DNA from: VBDM01 sp035637655
GTDB lineage: Bacteria; Pseudomonadota; Gammaproteobacteria; Burkholderiales; SG8-39
Length of the DNA stretch: 64,000 nt
Reading direction: 5' to 3'
Assembly: GCA_035637655.1 (NCBI GenBank)
Contig: DASPWT010000222.1
Coordinates: 1 to 64,000, forward strand
A program made the position numbers and the translations under genes. Positions 15,568 through 24,400 of this stretch are shown in pieces (the stretch's first letter is position 1; each line of letters opens with the position of its first letter). A model generated the notes under the pieces. It was not told the origin of the DNA, did no database searches, and saw nothing but the letters and a program-made list of their open reading frames with translations.

Positions 15568-17349
15568 TCATACGATGCGGTGCTTGACATAGCGCCCTGG
15601 CGCCGGCTCTAGGGGTTTGAATTTCGTATTGCCCAGCCGCGTGCTTGCCTTGACGCGCCCACCGCCGAAACCCTCGAGCCAGGCACCCCAGTCGGGCCAC
15701 CAGCTTCCGGGTTTTTCCGTTGCTTCGGCGAGCCACGCGTCCGCGTCCTCGGGGAGCTTCCCGTTGGACCAGTGGCTCCGCTTGTTTTTGGACGGCGGGT
15801 TGACGATCCCCGCGATGTGGCCGCTCGCACCGAGCACGAAGCGCATGTCGCCCCCAAGCAACCGGGTAGTGCGGTAGGCCGTGCGCCAAGGCACGATGTG
15901 GTCCTCGCGCGTGGCGAGGACATAGGTCGGAACCGTGATCTTCCCGAGACCGACCGGCACTCCCAGAACTACCGTCTTTCCTGGCTCGCGCAAGCGGTTC
16001 TCGAGATAGGCGTTGCGTACGTACCAGCAGTACATCGGCCCGGGCAGGTTGGTTGAATCTGCGTTCCAGTAGAGCAGGTCGAAGGCCTCGAGCGATTTAC
16101 CCTTCAGATAGTTATTGACCACGTACGACCAAACGAGGTCGTTCGCGCGAAGTGCCGAGAACACGAGCGCGAGATCGCGGCCGGGCATGATGCCGCCCTT
16201 GCCGATCGCCGCCTCGCGCAGCGCCACGCTCGCCTCGTCGATGAAAAGCCCGATGTCGCCCGTATCGGCGAAATCGAGCATCGAGGCGAGGAAAGTCACG
16301 CTCTCCACGCGCTTCGCCGCCTTCTGGCCCATCACGGCGAGCGCCGCGCCGAGCATGGTGCCGCCGACGCAGAAGCCGAGCGCGTTGACCTTTTCGGCGG
16401 CGCAGATCGCGCGCGCCACTTCGAGCGCTTTGAGCACGCCTTTTTCGATGTAGTCGTCCCAGGTGAGATGGCCGAGCTCCTCGGTGATGTTGCGCCAGGA
16501 CACCATGAACACGGGATGGCCCTGCTCCACCGCATAGCGCACCAGGGAATTTTCCGGCTGAAGATCCAGGATGTAGTACTTGTTGATACAGGGCGGGATC
16601 ATCACGAGCGGGCGCTTGGATACAGTCGGCGTGACCGGCTTGTACTGGATAAGCTGGATCAGCTCATTCTCGAAAACCACCGCGCCCTCAGTGACCGCCA
16701 GATTCTTGCCGACCTCGAACACGGACTCATCCGTGGTCGAAATGCGCCCCTTGTGCACGTCCTCGATGAGCTGGCGAATTCCCTGGGTAAGGCTCTCGCC
16801 CTTGGTCTCAAGGGCGAGCTTGAGCGCTTCCGGATTGGTCGCGGCGAAATTCGCCGGGCTCATTGCGTCGGAAAACTGGCGCGCGATGAAGCGCAGTCGC
16901 TCCTTGGCGCGCGGTTCCGCTTCGAGCGCTTCGATCCAATCCGAGAGAAAGCGCGAATTGATGAGGTAGCTCTGGCGCAGATAATCGAACCAGGGGATCC
17001 GCTGCCATTCCGCGGACGAAAAGCGCCGGTCGCCACGATCGGGCGGTGCGATGGGTGGGGCGTCGCGCCCGGCCTCGCGCGCAAGCGCAGACTGCCACAG
17101 CGCAGCGTGCAGCTGGAAGTAGCGCGCTTGAAGGGCCGCGAATTTGGCGGAGTCAACGCCTACAGACTGCAGCGAGCGGGCAAATTCGGAATCGGGCGGG
17201 ACACCCAGCGAGCCGAGGAAATTCCGCAGGAGCGCCTGGGCGGCGACTGTGAATGGCTCCGGAGAGGGGGTGGGGACCGTCACGTAGCTAAAACCCTGAA
17301 ATATTTGAGAAGGCGACGGGATATTGCGCCGCACAATCGACGAAGTCAA
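15568..17349 (-). CDS. phaC: Class I poly(3-hydroxyalkanoate) synthase
   Basis: Polymerises (R)-3-hydroxyacyl-CoA into PHA at the granule surface. 593 residues from TTG 17349, close to the class I length (about 590). The N-terminal helical domain includes RFSSAEWQRIPWFDYLRQSYL. The alpha/beta-hydrolase domain holds the lipase-box variant GFCVGG with nucleophile C327, the aspartate in TREDHIVPW and the histidine in GASGHIAGIVNPP. Single-subunit size and the absence of phaE support class I. No clear Shine-Dalgarno precedes TTG 17349; GTG 17283 is an alternative start that would remove 22 residues. First gene of the phaC-phaB-phaB-phaR-rimO-bktB run. Confidence 0.93.
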   Translation of the reverse strand: MTSSIVRRNIPSPSQIFQGFSYVTVPTPSPEPFTVAAQALLRNFLGSLGVPPDSEFARSLQSVGVDSAKFAALQARYFQLHAALWQSALAREAGRDAPPIAPPDRGDRRFSSAEWQRIPWFDYLRQSYLINSRFLSDWIEALEAEPRAKERLRFIARQFSDAMSPANFAATNPEALKLALETKGESLTQGIRQLIEDVHKGRISTTDESVFEVGKNLAVTEGAVVFENELIQLIQYKPVTPTVSKRPLVMIPPCINKYYILDLQPENSLVRYAVEQGHPVFMVSWRNITEELGHLTWDDYIEKGVLKALEVARAICAAEKVNALGFCVGGTMLGAALAVMGQKAAKRVESVTFLASMLDFADTGDIGLFIDEASVALREAAIGKGGIMPGRDLALVFSALRANDLVWSYVVNNYLKGKSLEAFDLLYWNADSTNLPGPMYCWYVRNAYLENRLREPGKTVVLGVPVGLGKITVPTYVLATREDHIVPWRTAYRTTRLLGGDMRFVLGASGHIAGIVNPPSKNKRSHWSNGKLPEDADAWLAEATEKPGSWWPDWGAWLEGFGGGRVKASTRLGNTKFKPLEPAPGRYVKHRIV

Positions 17350-17481
17350 GGCAGGGACTACGCGACACGAAAGATTCTGAGCTAACTGCCTGTCCGGACT
17401 TCGAAATCAGCACTCGCGCAGCGGCGAAAGCGTAAAGTGTCAACCAGAATAAGGGACTTGACCCTACGGGAGAGGGACCAC

Positions 17482-18234
17482 ATGGGCGACAAGGGCGCCG
17501 TGCGCCTCAAGCGGATTCTTGCCAACCGCTCGAAGACGGACCTCGAGGAGGCAGTTCTCCTCATCGCCGGACAACTGGGCTTTCAGTACTTCATGTTCCG
17601 CGGCTGCCTTGCTCCATCGCGTGGTTCATCTCACGACTTCCGGTTCGATAATTTTCCCGTTGGCTGGCGCCGGTATTGCGCCGATCGAGGCAAAGATCTC
17701 CTGCCCGGTACGCTGCGCCGTCTCGCCCTGCAGGAAGTCACCCCTTTGCATTGGAAGAAAATCGCGGCTCGGCAGAGCAGGCCTTTCGCGAAGGCCGGCA
17801 AATTCGGGCTGGGGACCGGGGTTTCGTGTTCCGTGCACGGGCCGCACGGTCAGTGGAGCCTCACCAGCTTCGCTCTGGCACGCACCGGCTCCTCGGCGGA
17901 GCGCCATATCCTCGCGGTTCTTTCGGATTGTCAACTCGTGGCATGCGCCGTTCACTACACGGCGGCGCGCATCGCGCGGCGCGACCTCGATTCGCTTGAA
18001 CCACCACTCCGGTTACAAAGGGCCAACGGCAAGATCTTGAGCGACCGCGAGCGCCAATGTTTGATCCAATCGGCACGCGGAAAGACAACTTTGGAGATCG
18101 GCCAGGCGCTGCAGATATCCGAACGCACCGTCGTGTTCCACCTCTCCAACGTGAGGCGCAAGCTGGGTGCCGCCAACTCGCGCCACGCCGTCGCGAAGGC
18201 CTTCTCACTCAAGTTGATCGCCGCGGGCCCTTAG
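17482..18234 (+). CDS. LuxR-family transcriptional regulator (solo)
   Basis: 250 residues from ATG 17482, preceded by GGGAGAGGG at five bases; a GTG at 17437 is an in-frame alternative with a poorer context. The N-terminal part (about 10-165) looks like an autoinducer-binding domain: GWRRYCADRG, then a D-x-x-P turn and TPLHW keep several of the usual aromatic and acidic positions. The C-terminal part (about 185-250) is a LuxR-type helix-turn-helix: LSDRERQCLIQSARGKTTLEIG, then SERTVVFHLSNVRRKLG. No luxI synthase is in the window, so it would sense an external or non-acyl-homoserine-lactone signal. Divergent from phaC, with a 132-base gap, so it could control PHA synthesis; that is inference. 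Confidence 0.82.
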   Translation: MGDKGAVRLKRILANRSKTDLEEAVLLIAGQLGFQYFMFRGCLAPSRGSSHDFRFDNFPVGWRRYCADRGKDLLPGTLRRLALQEVTPLHWKKIAARQSRPFAKAGKFGLGTGVSCSVHGPHGQWSLTSFALARTGSSAERHILAVLSDCQLVACAVHYTAARIARRDLDSLEPPLRLQRANGKILSDRERQCLIQSARGKTTLEIGQALQISERTVVFHLSNVRRKLGAANSRHAVAKAFSLKLIAAGP

Positions 18235-18243
18235 GCGGGTTGA

Positions 18244-19194
18244 TCAGGCGCGACCGGAACGTTTCGTCGCAATCGCGCCGGGATTCTCGAGCACCGCAAT
18301 GATCTTATCGGCGTAGTCGCGCCAGCCTGGTTGTGCGCCCAGGTCGCGAAACAGGCCGCCTTTCGAAAGCGCGGCGACCCAATCCTGCGTTTCGGCGCTT
18401 GCTGCTGACATCCAGGGATCAATCCCGGCTTCCCGCACGGTGTTTGCTGCTTCGCGCATTTCTTCCGCCCGGCGCTTGCCGTGCTTCGCCACCCGGCTGA
18501 AAAGGTAGGTGCCCTGCTTTTCCCAATCGATCTCCGGAAAAGTCTCCGCAAGCGAGGCGAGCAGCTGGTGCTCGACGCCGTGGCAGCGGGCGAGCGTGTA
18601 GCTTTCCACGATGATCGCTTCCAGCCCCTTGATGAACACGCTGCGGCACAGCTTCATTGCCGAGGCGACGCCGATTTCTTCCGAGACTACCGTCAGGTCG
18701 AACCCGAGCGGCACGAGCTTCTCGGCAAGCGCCCGGGCGCGCATGCCCCCCAGGAGCATCGGCACGTGAATTCCGTGAGGCGGAACAGAGGTCATCACGC
18801 CCGCCTCGACATAGTGCGCGCCAGCGCCGTCGATGAGCCTCGCCGCCTTTGCCTTGGTCATGGGAGAGGCGGAATTGAGGTCGAGGAAAAATGTGCCGGA
18901 GCGCACGGACTGGGCGGCTTCGCTTGCGACTTCGAGTGCTTTCGCCGCAGTGACCGCCGAGATGACAATGTCGGCGCAGGCAAGCAGTGCCGCAAGCGAT
19001 GCACATGCTTCGACACGATCTTCCCTGGCGCGCCCCTTCATCGCGGCACCCTGCGAGGGATCGCGAAAAAGAACGTCCCAAGCGCCGACCCAGGGGAGTC
19101 CTTGATCCCGCAGGGCGCGGGCAAGGATCTTCCCGACCTCCCCGTAGCCCACCAGGCCGATTTTCAGGTCCGAATCGACGGGTTCCACCCGCAT
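18244..19194 (-). CDS. NAD(P)-dependent oxidoreductase with DUF1932 domain
   Basis: 316 residues. N-terminal Rossmann fold with GLVGYGEVGKILARAL at about residues 12-27, as in 6-phosphogluconate/3-hydroxyisobutyrate dehydrogenases. LDLNSASPMTKAKAARLI is the substrate-binding consensus region. The C-terminal helical domain from about 190 (KLCRSVFIKGLEAIIVES) is DUF1932. ATG 19194 has GGAG eight bases upstream; the longer TTG start at 19221 lacks a site. It is last in a three-gene minus-strand group after a dicarboxylate-binding protein and a lactonase-like hydrolase, which suggests oxidation of an aromatic-derived carboxylic acid. Substrate unknown. Confidence 0.78.
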   Translation of the reverse strand: MRVEPVDSDLKIGLVGYGEVGKILARALRDQGLPWVGAWDVLFRDPSQGAAMKGRAREDRVEACASLAALLACADIVISAVTAAKALEVASEAAQSVRSGTFFLDLNSASPMTKAKAARLIDGAGAHYVEAGVMTSVPPHGIHVPMLLGGMRARALAEKLVPLGFDLTVVSEEIGVASAMKLCRSVFIKGLEAIIVESYTLARCHGVEHQLLASLAETFPEIDWEKQGTYLFSRVAKHGKRRAEEMREAANTVREAGIDPWMSAASAETQDWVAALSKGGLFRDLGAQPGWRDYADKIIAVLENPGAIATKRSGRA

Positions 19195-19264
19195 GGAGCC
19201 GGCTCCGATCGACGTTGCCAAGTACGCGGAAATCTAGCACAGACACCGCAACGACCGCCACACG

Positions 19265-20155
19265 TCACCTCCGCGTGCCCGCCCAATAGAGCCGCGCCGG
19301 GTTATCCACAAGGATCCGTTTTCTGAGCTTCTCCTCCGGGACCACTTTCGCGAAGAGGTCGACCAGCTCGCCGTCGTTCGGCATGATCTTCACGTTGGGA
19401 TGGGGAAAGTCGGTTCCCCACAGCACGCGCTCCGGCGCCGCCCCGAGCAGCGCCGCCGCGAACGGCATCGCGTCGTGAAACGGCTTTCCGGCAGCGGACA
19501 CGCGCTCCGGCCCGCTTAGTTTCACCCAGGCAAGCTCGTTTTTCATCAGATCGAGCAGCATGCGAAAGGGCTTCTGATCGATCCCGTGCTGCGCCTGAAC
19601 GCGCCCCATGTGGTCGATAACGAACGGCACGCGCAGGCGACGGAACATTTCCGCGTGAGTCTCGATGTCTTCGGCGTCGAAATGCAGCACCACGTGCCAG
19701 GCGAGCGGCGCTATCATCGCGAGCGTGCGCTCGAACACGCGCAGATCGGGCGCGCCGCCCAGGTGCCGCACGAAATTGAAGCGCACACCGCGCACGCCGC
19801 CCGCGTGCAGCGCCTCGAGCCCGCGCTCGGTCGCCCCGTCCCCGACCATCGCCACGCCGCGCCAGGCGCCGCCCGGCTCGAACTTCCTGGACCAGGCGAT
19901 CGCATCGAGCATTGCGCGATTGTCCGCGCCGTGGCAGCTCGCCTGGATCAGCACCGCGCGCGCAAGACCCAGGCGCTCGTGCAACGCGCGCAATTTCTCC
20001 TTCGGGGAGTCGGGCGGCGTGTAGCGGCGCTCGGGTGCGTAGGGGAACTTCGTGGCCGGGCCGAAGATGTGGCAATGGGCGTCGCAAGCGCCGGGAGGTG
20101 GTGCGTACTTCGGCTTGACCGGATTCGGATCGGGACCGGCGATCGCCTTGGTCAT
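19265..20155 (-). CDS. Amidohydrolase-family protein, 2-pyrone-4,6-dicarboxylate lactonase-like
   Basis: 296 residues, TIM-barrel amidohydrolase-2 family (PF04909). ACDAHCHIFGP gives the first-strand HxH, VIDHMGRV the central histidine, and WGTDFPHPN the terminal aspartate. The FPYAPERRYTPPD segment is typical of LigI-like 2-pyrone-4,6-dicarboxylate hydrolases, which open a lactone in protocatechuate 4,5-cleavage. Genuine LigI acts without metal. Nine bases lie between its start and the stop of the upstream binding-protein gene; it is followed by the DUF1932 oxidoreductase. The exact substrate is not proven by sequence and many paralogues exist in betaproteobacteria. Confidence 0.8.
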   Translation of the reverse strand: MTKAIAGPDPNPVKPKYAPPPGACDAHCHIFGPATKFPYAPERRYTPPDSPKEKLRALHERLGLARAVLIQASCHGADNRAMLDAIAWSRKFEPGGAWRGVAMVGDGATERGLEALHAGGVRGVRFNFVRHLGGAPDLRVFERTLAMIAPLAWHVVLHFDAEDIETHAEMFRRLRVPFVIDHMGRVQAQHGIDQKPFRMLLDLMKNELAWVKLSGPERVSAAGKPFHDAMPFAAALLGAAPERVLWGTDFPHPNVKIMPNDGELVDLFAKVVPEEKLRKRILVDNPARLYWAGTRR

Positions 20156-20165
20156 CCGTGCCGCG

Positions 20166-21140
20166 TCACTGTTTTTCGATTCGGGCGCGTTCGATCACCG
20201 CGCGCCACTTGGCGATCTCCGCCGCAAGCAGCGCACCGAGTGCCTCGGGGGTTCCTGAGCGTGCGTCCACGCCGAGCTCCTGCAACCGATTGCGCACTTC
20301 GGGTGCGGCGACTGCGGCGTTAACCTCGCGGTTGAGCCGGTCGATCACAGGTTTGGGCGTTCTCGCAGGCGCTGCAACACCGTTCCACGAGGATGCCTGA
20401 TAGCCGGGAACGCCGCTCTCGGCGACGGTCGGCACCTCCGACAAGCCGGGAAACCGCTTGGCCGAGGTCACGGCAAGCGGCTTCAGGGCCCCGCCCTTGA
20501 TCTGCGCCATCACCGGCGCGAGGATCTCGAACGCGACCTGTACTTCGCCGCCCTTCAGCGCCAGGATGACTGCAGGTGTCGCCTTGAACGGCACGACCTG
20601 CGCGTCGATTCCAGACATCGACTTGAACAGTTCCGCTGCGAGGTTCTGCGTGCTCCCGATATTGATCGTGCCGATGTTGAACTTGTTGGGGTTTGCCCGG
20701 GCGGCCGCGATCAAGTCGCGGACAGAGCCGATATTGGAAATTGAATCCACGACCAGCACCAGATCGAAGAATCCGACGGTTGAGATCGGCGCAAAATCGT
20801 TTACCGTGTCGTAGGGAAGCGACTTGAACAGCGAAGCGCTCACCGCGTTGCCGTTGGTGATGAAAAGCAGCGTATACCCATCGGGCTCGGATTTTGCGAC
20901 GGCTTCCGAAGCGACGATGCCCCCGGCGCTCGGACGGTTTTCCACCAGCACCTGCTGGCCGATGGTTTCACTCATCTTCTGTGCGAGCACCCGCGCCGTA
21001 ATGTCGGCCACACCACCCGCGGCAAACGGCACCATGACTCTTATGGGACGCGTCGGATAGCCTTGCGCGGATACGGACGCCGCCGTACCCGCCAGCGCAA
21101 CGGCGCAAATCAATGTCAAGGGAGAAACGATCGCTTTCAC
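20166..21140 (-). CDS. Tripartite tricarboxylate transporter substrate-binding protein (Bug/TctC)
   Basis: 324 residues from GTG 21140. Signal peptide IVSPLTLICAVALAGTAASVSA followed by QGYPTRPIRVMVPFAAGGVADITARVL, the classic Bug-family start with the ligand-binding loop. VLVENRPSAGGIVASEAVAKSEPDGYTLLF is the second diagnostic block. These periplasmic proteins bind carboxylates; many lack a cognate permease. No tctA or tctB gene is in the window. The open frame runs on upstream into tRNA-Pro, so a start inside the tRNA can be excluded; no strong ribosome-binding site precedes GTG 21140. First gene of the group with the lactonase-like hydrolase and the oxidoreductase. Confidence 0.85.
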   Translation of the reverse strand: MKAIVSPLTLICAVALAGTAASVSAQGYPTRPIRVMVPFAAGGVADITARVLAQKMSETIGQQVLVENRPSAGGIVASEAVAKSEPDGYTLLFITNGNAVSASLFKSLPYDTVNDFAPISTVGFFDLVLVVDSISNIGSVRDLIAAARANPNKFNIGTINIGSTQNLAAELFKSMSGIDAQVVPFKATPAVILALKGGEVQVAFEILAPVMAQIKGGALKPLAVTSAKRFPGLSEVPTVAESGVPGYQASSWNGVAAPARTPKPVIDRLNREVNAAVAAPEVRNRLQELGVDARSGTPEALGALLAAEIAKWRAVIERARIEKQ

Positions 21141-21166
21141 GCGCCGAAGAGGAGGTTGTTTCAAGT

Positions 21167-21243
21167 TGGTCGGGGCGGCGAGATTCGAACTCGCGACCAC
21201 CTGCACCCCATGCAGGTACGCTACCAGGCTGCGCTACGCCCCG
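21167..21243 (-). tRNA. tRNA-Pro (anticodon GGG)
   Basis: 77 bases including encoded CCA. Acceptor stem CGGGGCG pairs with CGCCCCG, discriminator A. Anticodon stem CCTGC/GCAGG encloses ATGGGGT, giving anticodon GGG, which reads CCC and CCU. The T arm has GTTCGAATC. It lies just downstream of the merR-like gene of the ihfA operon, a conserved position in betaproteobacteria. Confidence 0.95.
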
Positions 21244-21288
21244 ACGCGTGAAAAGTATATCAGAGCGGGTGAGACAATTCGTCTCGTT

Positions 21289-21681
21289 TCAGCGCAACAG
21301 TTCGATGACGTTCTTCAGCTCCTGTTTCAGTACTGTAAGATTGACGCTCCGCGTCTCGTGGCCGCGCGGTGCAGAGACCGACGAAGCCACGGAGCGCGTT
21401 GAGGCCGCGCTCAGGTTTTCGTCGAGGCGGTTGCGCGCACCGCTGATGGTGAATCCCTGTTCGTAAAGGAGCTCGCGGATTCGGCGGATCAGCAGCACCT
21501 CGTGGTGCTGGTAGTAGCGACGGTTGCCGCGCCGCTTGACCGGGCGAAGCTGGGTGAATTCCTGTTCCCAGTAGCGCAGAACGTGCGGCTTGACCCCGCA
21601 CAACTCGCTCACCTCCCCAATGGTGAAGTAGCGCTTCGCCGGGATCGGCGGCAGGCTATCCTTGGTCGCCTTGCTTTCCAT
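21289..21681 (-). CDS. MerR-family transcriptional regulator downstream of ihfA
   Basis: 130 residues. The winged-helix motif YFTIGEVSELCGVKPHVLRYWEQEFTQL is followed by RRGNRRYYQHHEVLLIRRIRELLYEQGFTI, the MerR DNA-binding domain. The C-terminal part is short, ending in a helix (LKQELKNVIELLR) with no cysteine metal site, so it is not a typical metal sensor. Its start overlaps the ihfA end by 26 bases. A MerR-like protein in this position after ihfA is common in betaproteobacteria and its target is not known to me. Confidence 0.88.
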   Translation of the reverse strand: MESKATKDSLPPIPAKRYFTIGEVSELCGVKPHVLRYWEQEFTQLRPVKRRGNRRYYQHHEVLLIRRIRELLYEQGFTISGARNRLDENLSAASTRSVASSVSAPRGHETRSVNLTVLKQELKNVIELLR

Positions 21682-21964
21682 GGGTCTGCTCGACCAGCGC
21701 CTTCAACTTCTGGCTTGCGTGGAACGTGACCACGCGCCGCGCCGTGATGGGAATTTCTTCGCCGGTCTTGGGGTTGCGGCCCGGCCGCTGGGGTTTGTTG
21801 CGCAGCTGAAAGTTGCCGAACCCGGATAGCTTGACGCTCTCCCCGTTTTCGAGCGCCAGGCGGATCTCCTCGAAGAAGGTCTCCACCATGTCCTTCGCCT
21901 CGCGCTTGTTCAGCCCTACTTTCTCAAAAAGCATGTCCGCCAGCTCGGCTTTTGTAAGTGTCAT
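21656..21964 (-). CDS. ihfA: Integration host factor subunit alpha
   Basis: 102 residues from ATG 21964 with AGGGGGC upstream; a longer in-frame start at 22003 adds residues not seen in the family. LTKAELADMLFEKVGLNKREAKDMVE and the DNA-binding beta arm with RNKPQRPGRNPKTGEEIPITARRVV are diagnostic. IHF-alpha pairs with IHF-beta to bend DNA at specific sites. Placed directly after pheT as in E. coli and most proteobacteria. Confidence 0.95.
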   Translation of the reverse strand: MTLTKAELADMLFEKVGLNKREAKDMVETFFEEIRLALENGESVKLSGFGNFQLRNKPQRPGRNPKTGEEIPITARRVVTFHASQKLKALVEQTHGKQGDQG

Positions 21965-22006
21965 TTGTGCCCCCTTGGAGAGGAGAATCCCCCTCCACTT
22001 CATTAC

Positions 22007-24400
22007 TTAAGTACGTAATTTAGCACCGAATTTTGCGGCGAGAAGCTCTGTCAGTTGCGCCATTGCGGCGTCCGCCTCCGAATCGGTCAACGTCCTGGCA
22101 GTATCTTGCATAACTACCCGAAACGCAAGGCTTTTTCTACCTCCTTGTACACCTTTCCCCCGGTAGAAGTCAAACAGCCGGATATTCTGAACCAAAGGGG
22201 GTCGATTCCGGGCAAGTTCCTCGAGGATGCTCGAAACCGGTATCCCTTCATCAAACTCCATGGAACGATCCCGGATCACTGGGGGAAATTTGGAGATTTC
22301 CCGGTATTTCGGCATGTCCACCGCAACCAGCCCGGCGACATCCAGTTCAAAGAGGGCCGGCGCCTGGGGCAGGTCGTATTTCTGCTGCCAGCGCGGGTGC
22401 AGCTCACCCAGCCATCCGATGACGGCGGCACCCAGGCTGACGCTAGCCGCCCGGCCCGGGTGCAGCCCCGGATGAACGAGCGGGGCGAAGCGCGCCTCAC
22501 GCGGAGCGAGGAGTGCTTCGACGTCGCCTTTAACGTCGTAGAAATCTACCGCGCGCGTGGGAACACCCCATTGCTCGGCTGCAGCAGGCCCGTAGGCAAG
22601 ACCGCCGATACGGAGCGGCTGGTAGTAGCCGGCGAGCGCTCTGGCCGGATCGCGAGGATCCTCGTCGGCGGCGGAGCGCAAAAAGCAGCGGGCAGCCTCA
22701 AAAACGCGCACGCGGTCGAGCTTGCGCGCCAGGTTGAAGCGCAGGTTCGCCACCAGGCTTCCCATGAGACTGGAGCGCATCACGTCGAGCTGGGCTGCAA
22801 TCGGATTTTCCAGCGCGATCGGCTCGGCGTTGCCGCAGAAATCGCGCTCCCACTGCGCGTCCACGAAGCTGAAATTCACGACCTCGAAGTACTCGCGTCC
22901 CACCAGAATCCGCTTGAGCTCGGGGAGGGTTCTGCGGCCCTCCGGAGCGGCGAGCATGGCGAGCGCCGCTTGCGGTGGCCGGGATGGAATATTGTCATAG
23001 CCATGCAGCCGCGCGATTTCTTCGACCATGTCCTCTTCGATCTCGAGGTCGAAACGGTACGAAGGCGCGGTCACGGTGAACTCCCCGCCTGAGCGCGCAT
23101 GCGGGAGCTGCAGGCGCTTGAGCAACGCCGCGATCTGCTCGTCCGAGAACTGCACGCCGATGATCTTGCTCGCGCGGCTCGAGCGCAGCCGGACCGGCTT
23201 GCGCTGCGGCAGCGTTGCTGTAGCTTCGCTTATCGGTCCTGCCGCACCGCCGCAGACGTCGAATATCAGCTGCGTGGCGCGCTCGATTGCCTCGGCTGTG
23301 GCGGCAAAATCCACGCCGCGTTCGAAGCGGAAAGCCGCGTCGCTGGACAGCGCGAAGCGTCGAGTACGGCCCGCGACCGCGGAGGGATTGAACCACGCCG
23401 CCTCAAGAAACACCTCGACGGTCGAACCGGAAACCGCGCTCGCCTCTCCGCCCATGACCCCGCCGAGCGCAAGCGCCTTCTTCCGGTCGGCGATCAACAG
23501 CACATCGGGGGCCAATTCGACCTCCTGTCCGTTGAGCAGCTTAAGGCGCTCGCCGTTGCGGGCGCGCCGCACGATCACTTCGCCTTCGATCGTGCGGTTG
23601 TCGAAAGCGTGCAGGGGCTGCCCCAGCTCGAGCATCACGAAGTTGGTGATGTCGACGATTGCCGAAATCGAGCGCAGCCCGCAACGCTCCAACCGGCGCA
23701 CCATCCAGTCAGGCGTTCGTGCTTTTGTGTTGACACCGCGTATGATGCGGCCGCAGTAGCGCGGGCACGCTGCCGTATCCTGGAGCAGGATCTTGCGTAT
23801 TTCGTCCAGTGCAGCCTCCACTGGGGCCACGGCGGGCACGGTAAGCGGTGTACCGGTCAGAATCGAGACTTCACGCGCGATGCCCCTCAGGCTCAGGCAG
23901 TCCCCGCGGTTCGGCGTAAGCTTGAGCGTGATGAGCTGATCGTCCAGATCGAGCACCCGGCGCACGTCCGCCCCGGGCTGCGCCTCGGCCGGCAAGACGA
24001 GCAACCCGGAATGATCTTGCGAAAGACCCAGGTCCTTCGCCGAGCACAGCATGCCGCTCGACTCGACGCCGCGGACTTTCGCTCGCTTGATTTCCATGCC
24101 CGGCAGCCGCGCCCCCGACATCGCTACCGGCGCTTTCATTCCGGCGACGACGTTTGGAGCTCCGCAGACGATCGCAAGCGTCGTACCGCCGCCGACGTCG
24201 ACCTTGCAGAGCGTAAGCCGGTCGGCGTTGGGGTGCTTTGCGGCCTCGAGGACTCGCCCGACCACGACCTTGTCGAAAATGGGCGCAACGGGCTCGACCG
24301 ATTCGACGTCGAGCCCGCCCATGGTCAGCACGCGCGCGAGCTCTTGCGTCGGTATCTTCGGATCGACGAAGGAGCGCAACCAGTTTTCTGAAAATTTCAC
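22007..24400 (-). CDS. pheT: Phenylalanyl-tRNA synthetase beta subunit
   Basis: 797 residues from GTG 24400, whose GTGA overlaps the pheS stop. N-terminal MKFSENWLRSFVDP, then the tRNA-binding OB domain (about 40-150: HPNADRLTLCKVDVG and VVAGMKAPVA), the B3/4 editing domain (about 215-390), B5 domain (about 400-475) and the C-terminal anticodon-binding FDX-ACB domain (SKFPPVIRDRSMEFDEGIPV). The beta subunit binds tRNA-Phe and edits mischarged Tyr; the (alpha beta)2 enzyme charges tRNA-Phe. The open frame continues past 24400 inside pheS but that part is not PheT. Confidence 0.95.
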   Translation of the reverse strand: MKFSENWLRSFVDPKIPTQELARVLTMGGLDVESVEPVAPIFDKVVVGRVLEAAKHPNADRLTLCKVDVGGGTTLAIVCGAPNVVAGMKAPVAMSGARLPGMEIKRAKVRGVESSGMLCSAKDLGLSQDHSGLLVLPAEAQPGADVRRVLDLDDQLITLKLTPNRGDCLSLRGIAREVSILTGTPLTVPAVAPVEAALDEIRKILLQDTAACPRYCGRIIRGVNTKARTPDWMVRRLERCGLRSISAIVDITNFVMLELGQPLHAFDNRTIEGEVIVRRARNGERLKLLNGQEVELAPDVLLIADRKKALALGGVMGGEASAVSGSTVEVFLEAAWFNPSAVAGRTRRFALSSDAAFRFERGVDFAATAEAIERATQLIFDVCGGAAGPISEATATLPQRKPVRLRSSRASKIIGVQFSDEQIAALLKRLQLPHARSGGEFTVTAPSYRFDLEIEEDMVEEIARLHGYDNIPSRPPQAALAMLAAPEGRRTLPELKRILVGREYFEVVNFSFVDAQWERDFCGNAEPIALENPIAAQLDVMRSSLMGSLVANLRFNLARKLDRVRVFEAARCFLRSAADEDPRDPARALAGYYQPLRIGGLAYGPAAAEQWGVPTRAVDFYDVKGDVEALLAPREARFAPLVHPGLHPGRAASVSLGAAVIGWLGELHPRWQQKYDLPQAPALFELDVAGLVAVDMPKYREISKFPPVIRDRSMEFDEGIPVSSILEELARNRPPLVQNIRLFDFYRGKGVQGGRKSLAFRVVMQDTARTLTDSEADAAMAQLTELLAAKFGAKLRT

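Noticed and set aside
17437..17481. GTG 17437 as the LuxR start
   Set aside because: ATG 17482 has a strong GGGAGAGGG site at proper spacing, and the extra 15 residues show no conservation pattern I recognise.
20166..21206. TctC-like protein starting at 21206
   Set aside because: That start lies inside the tRNA-Pro gene; the signal peptide begins after GTG 21140.
21167..21243. tRNA-Pro as an attachment site of an island
   Set aside because: No second copy of the tRNA 3' end, no integrase, and both sides carry ordinary genes.
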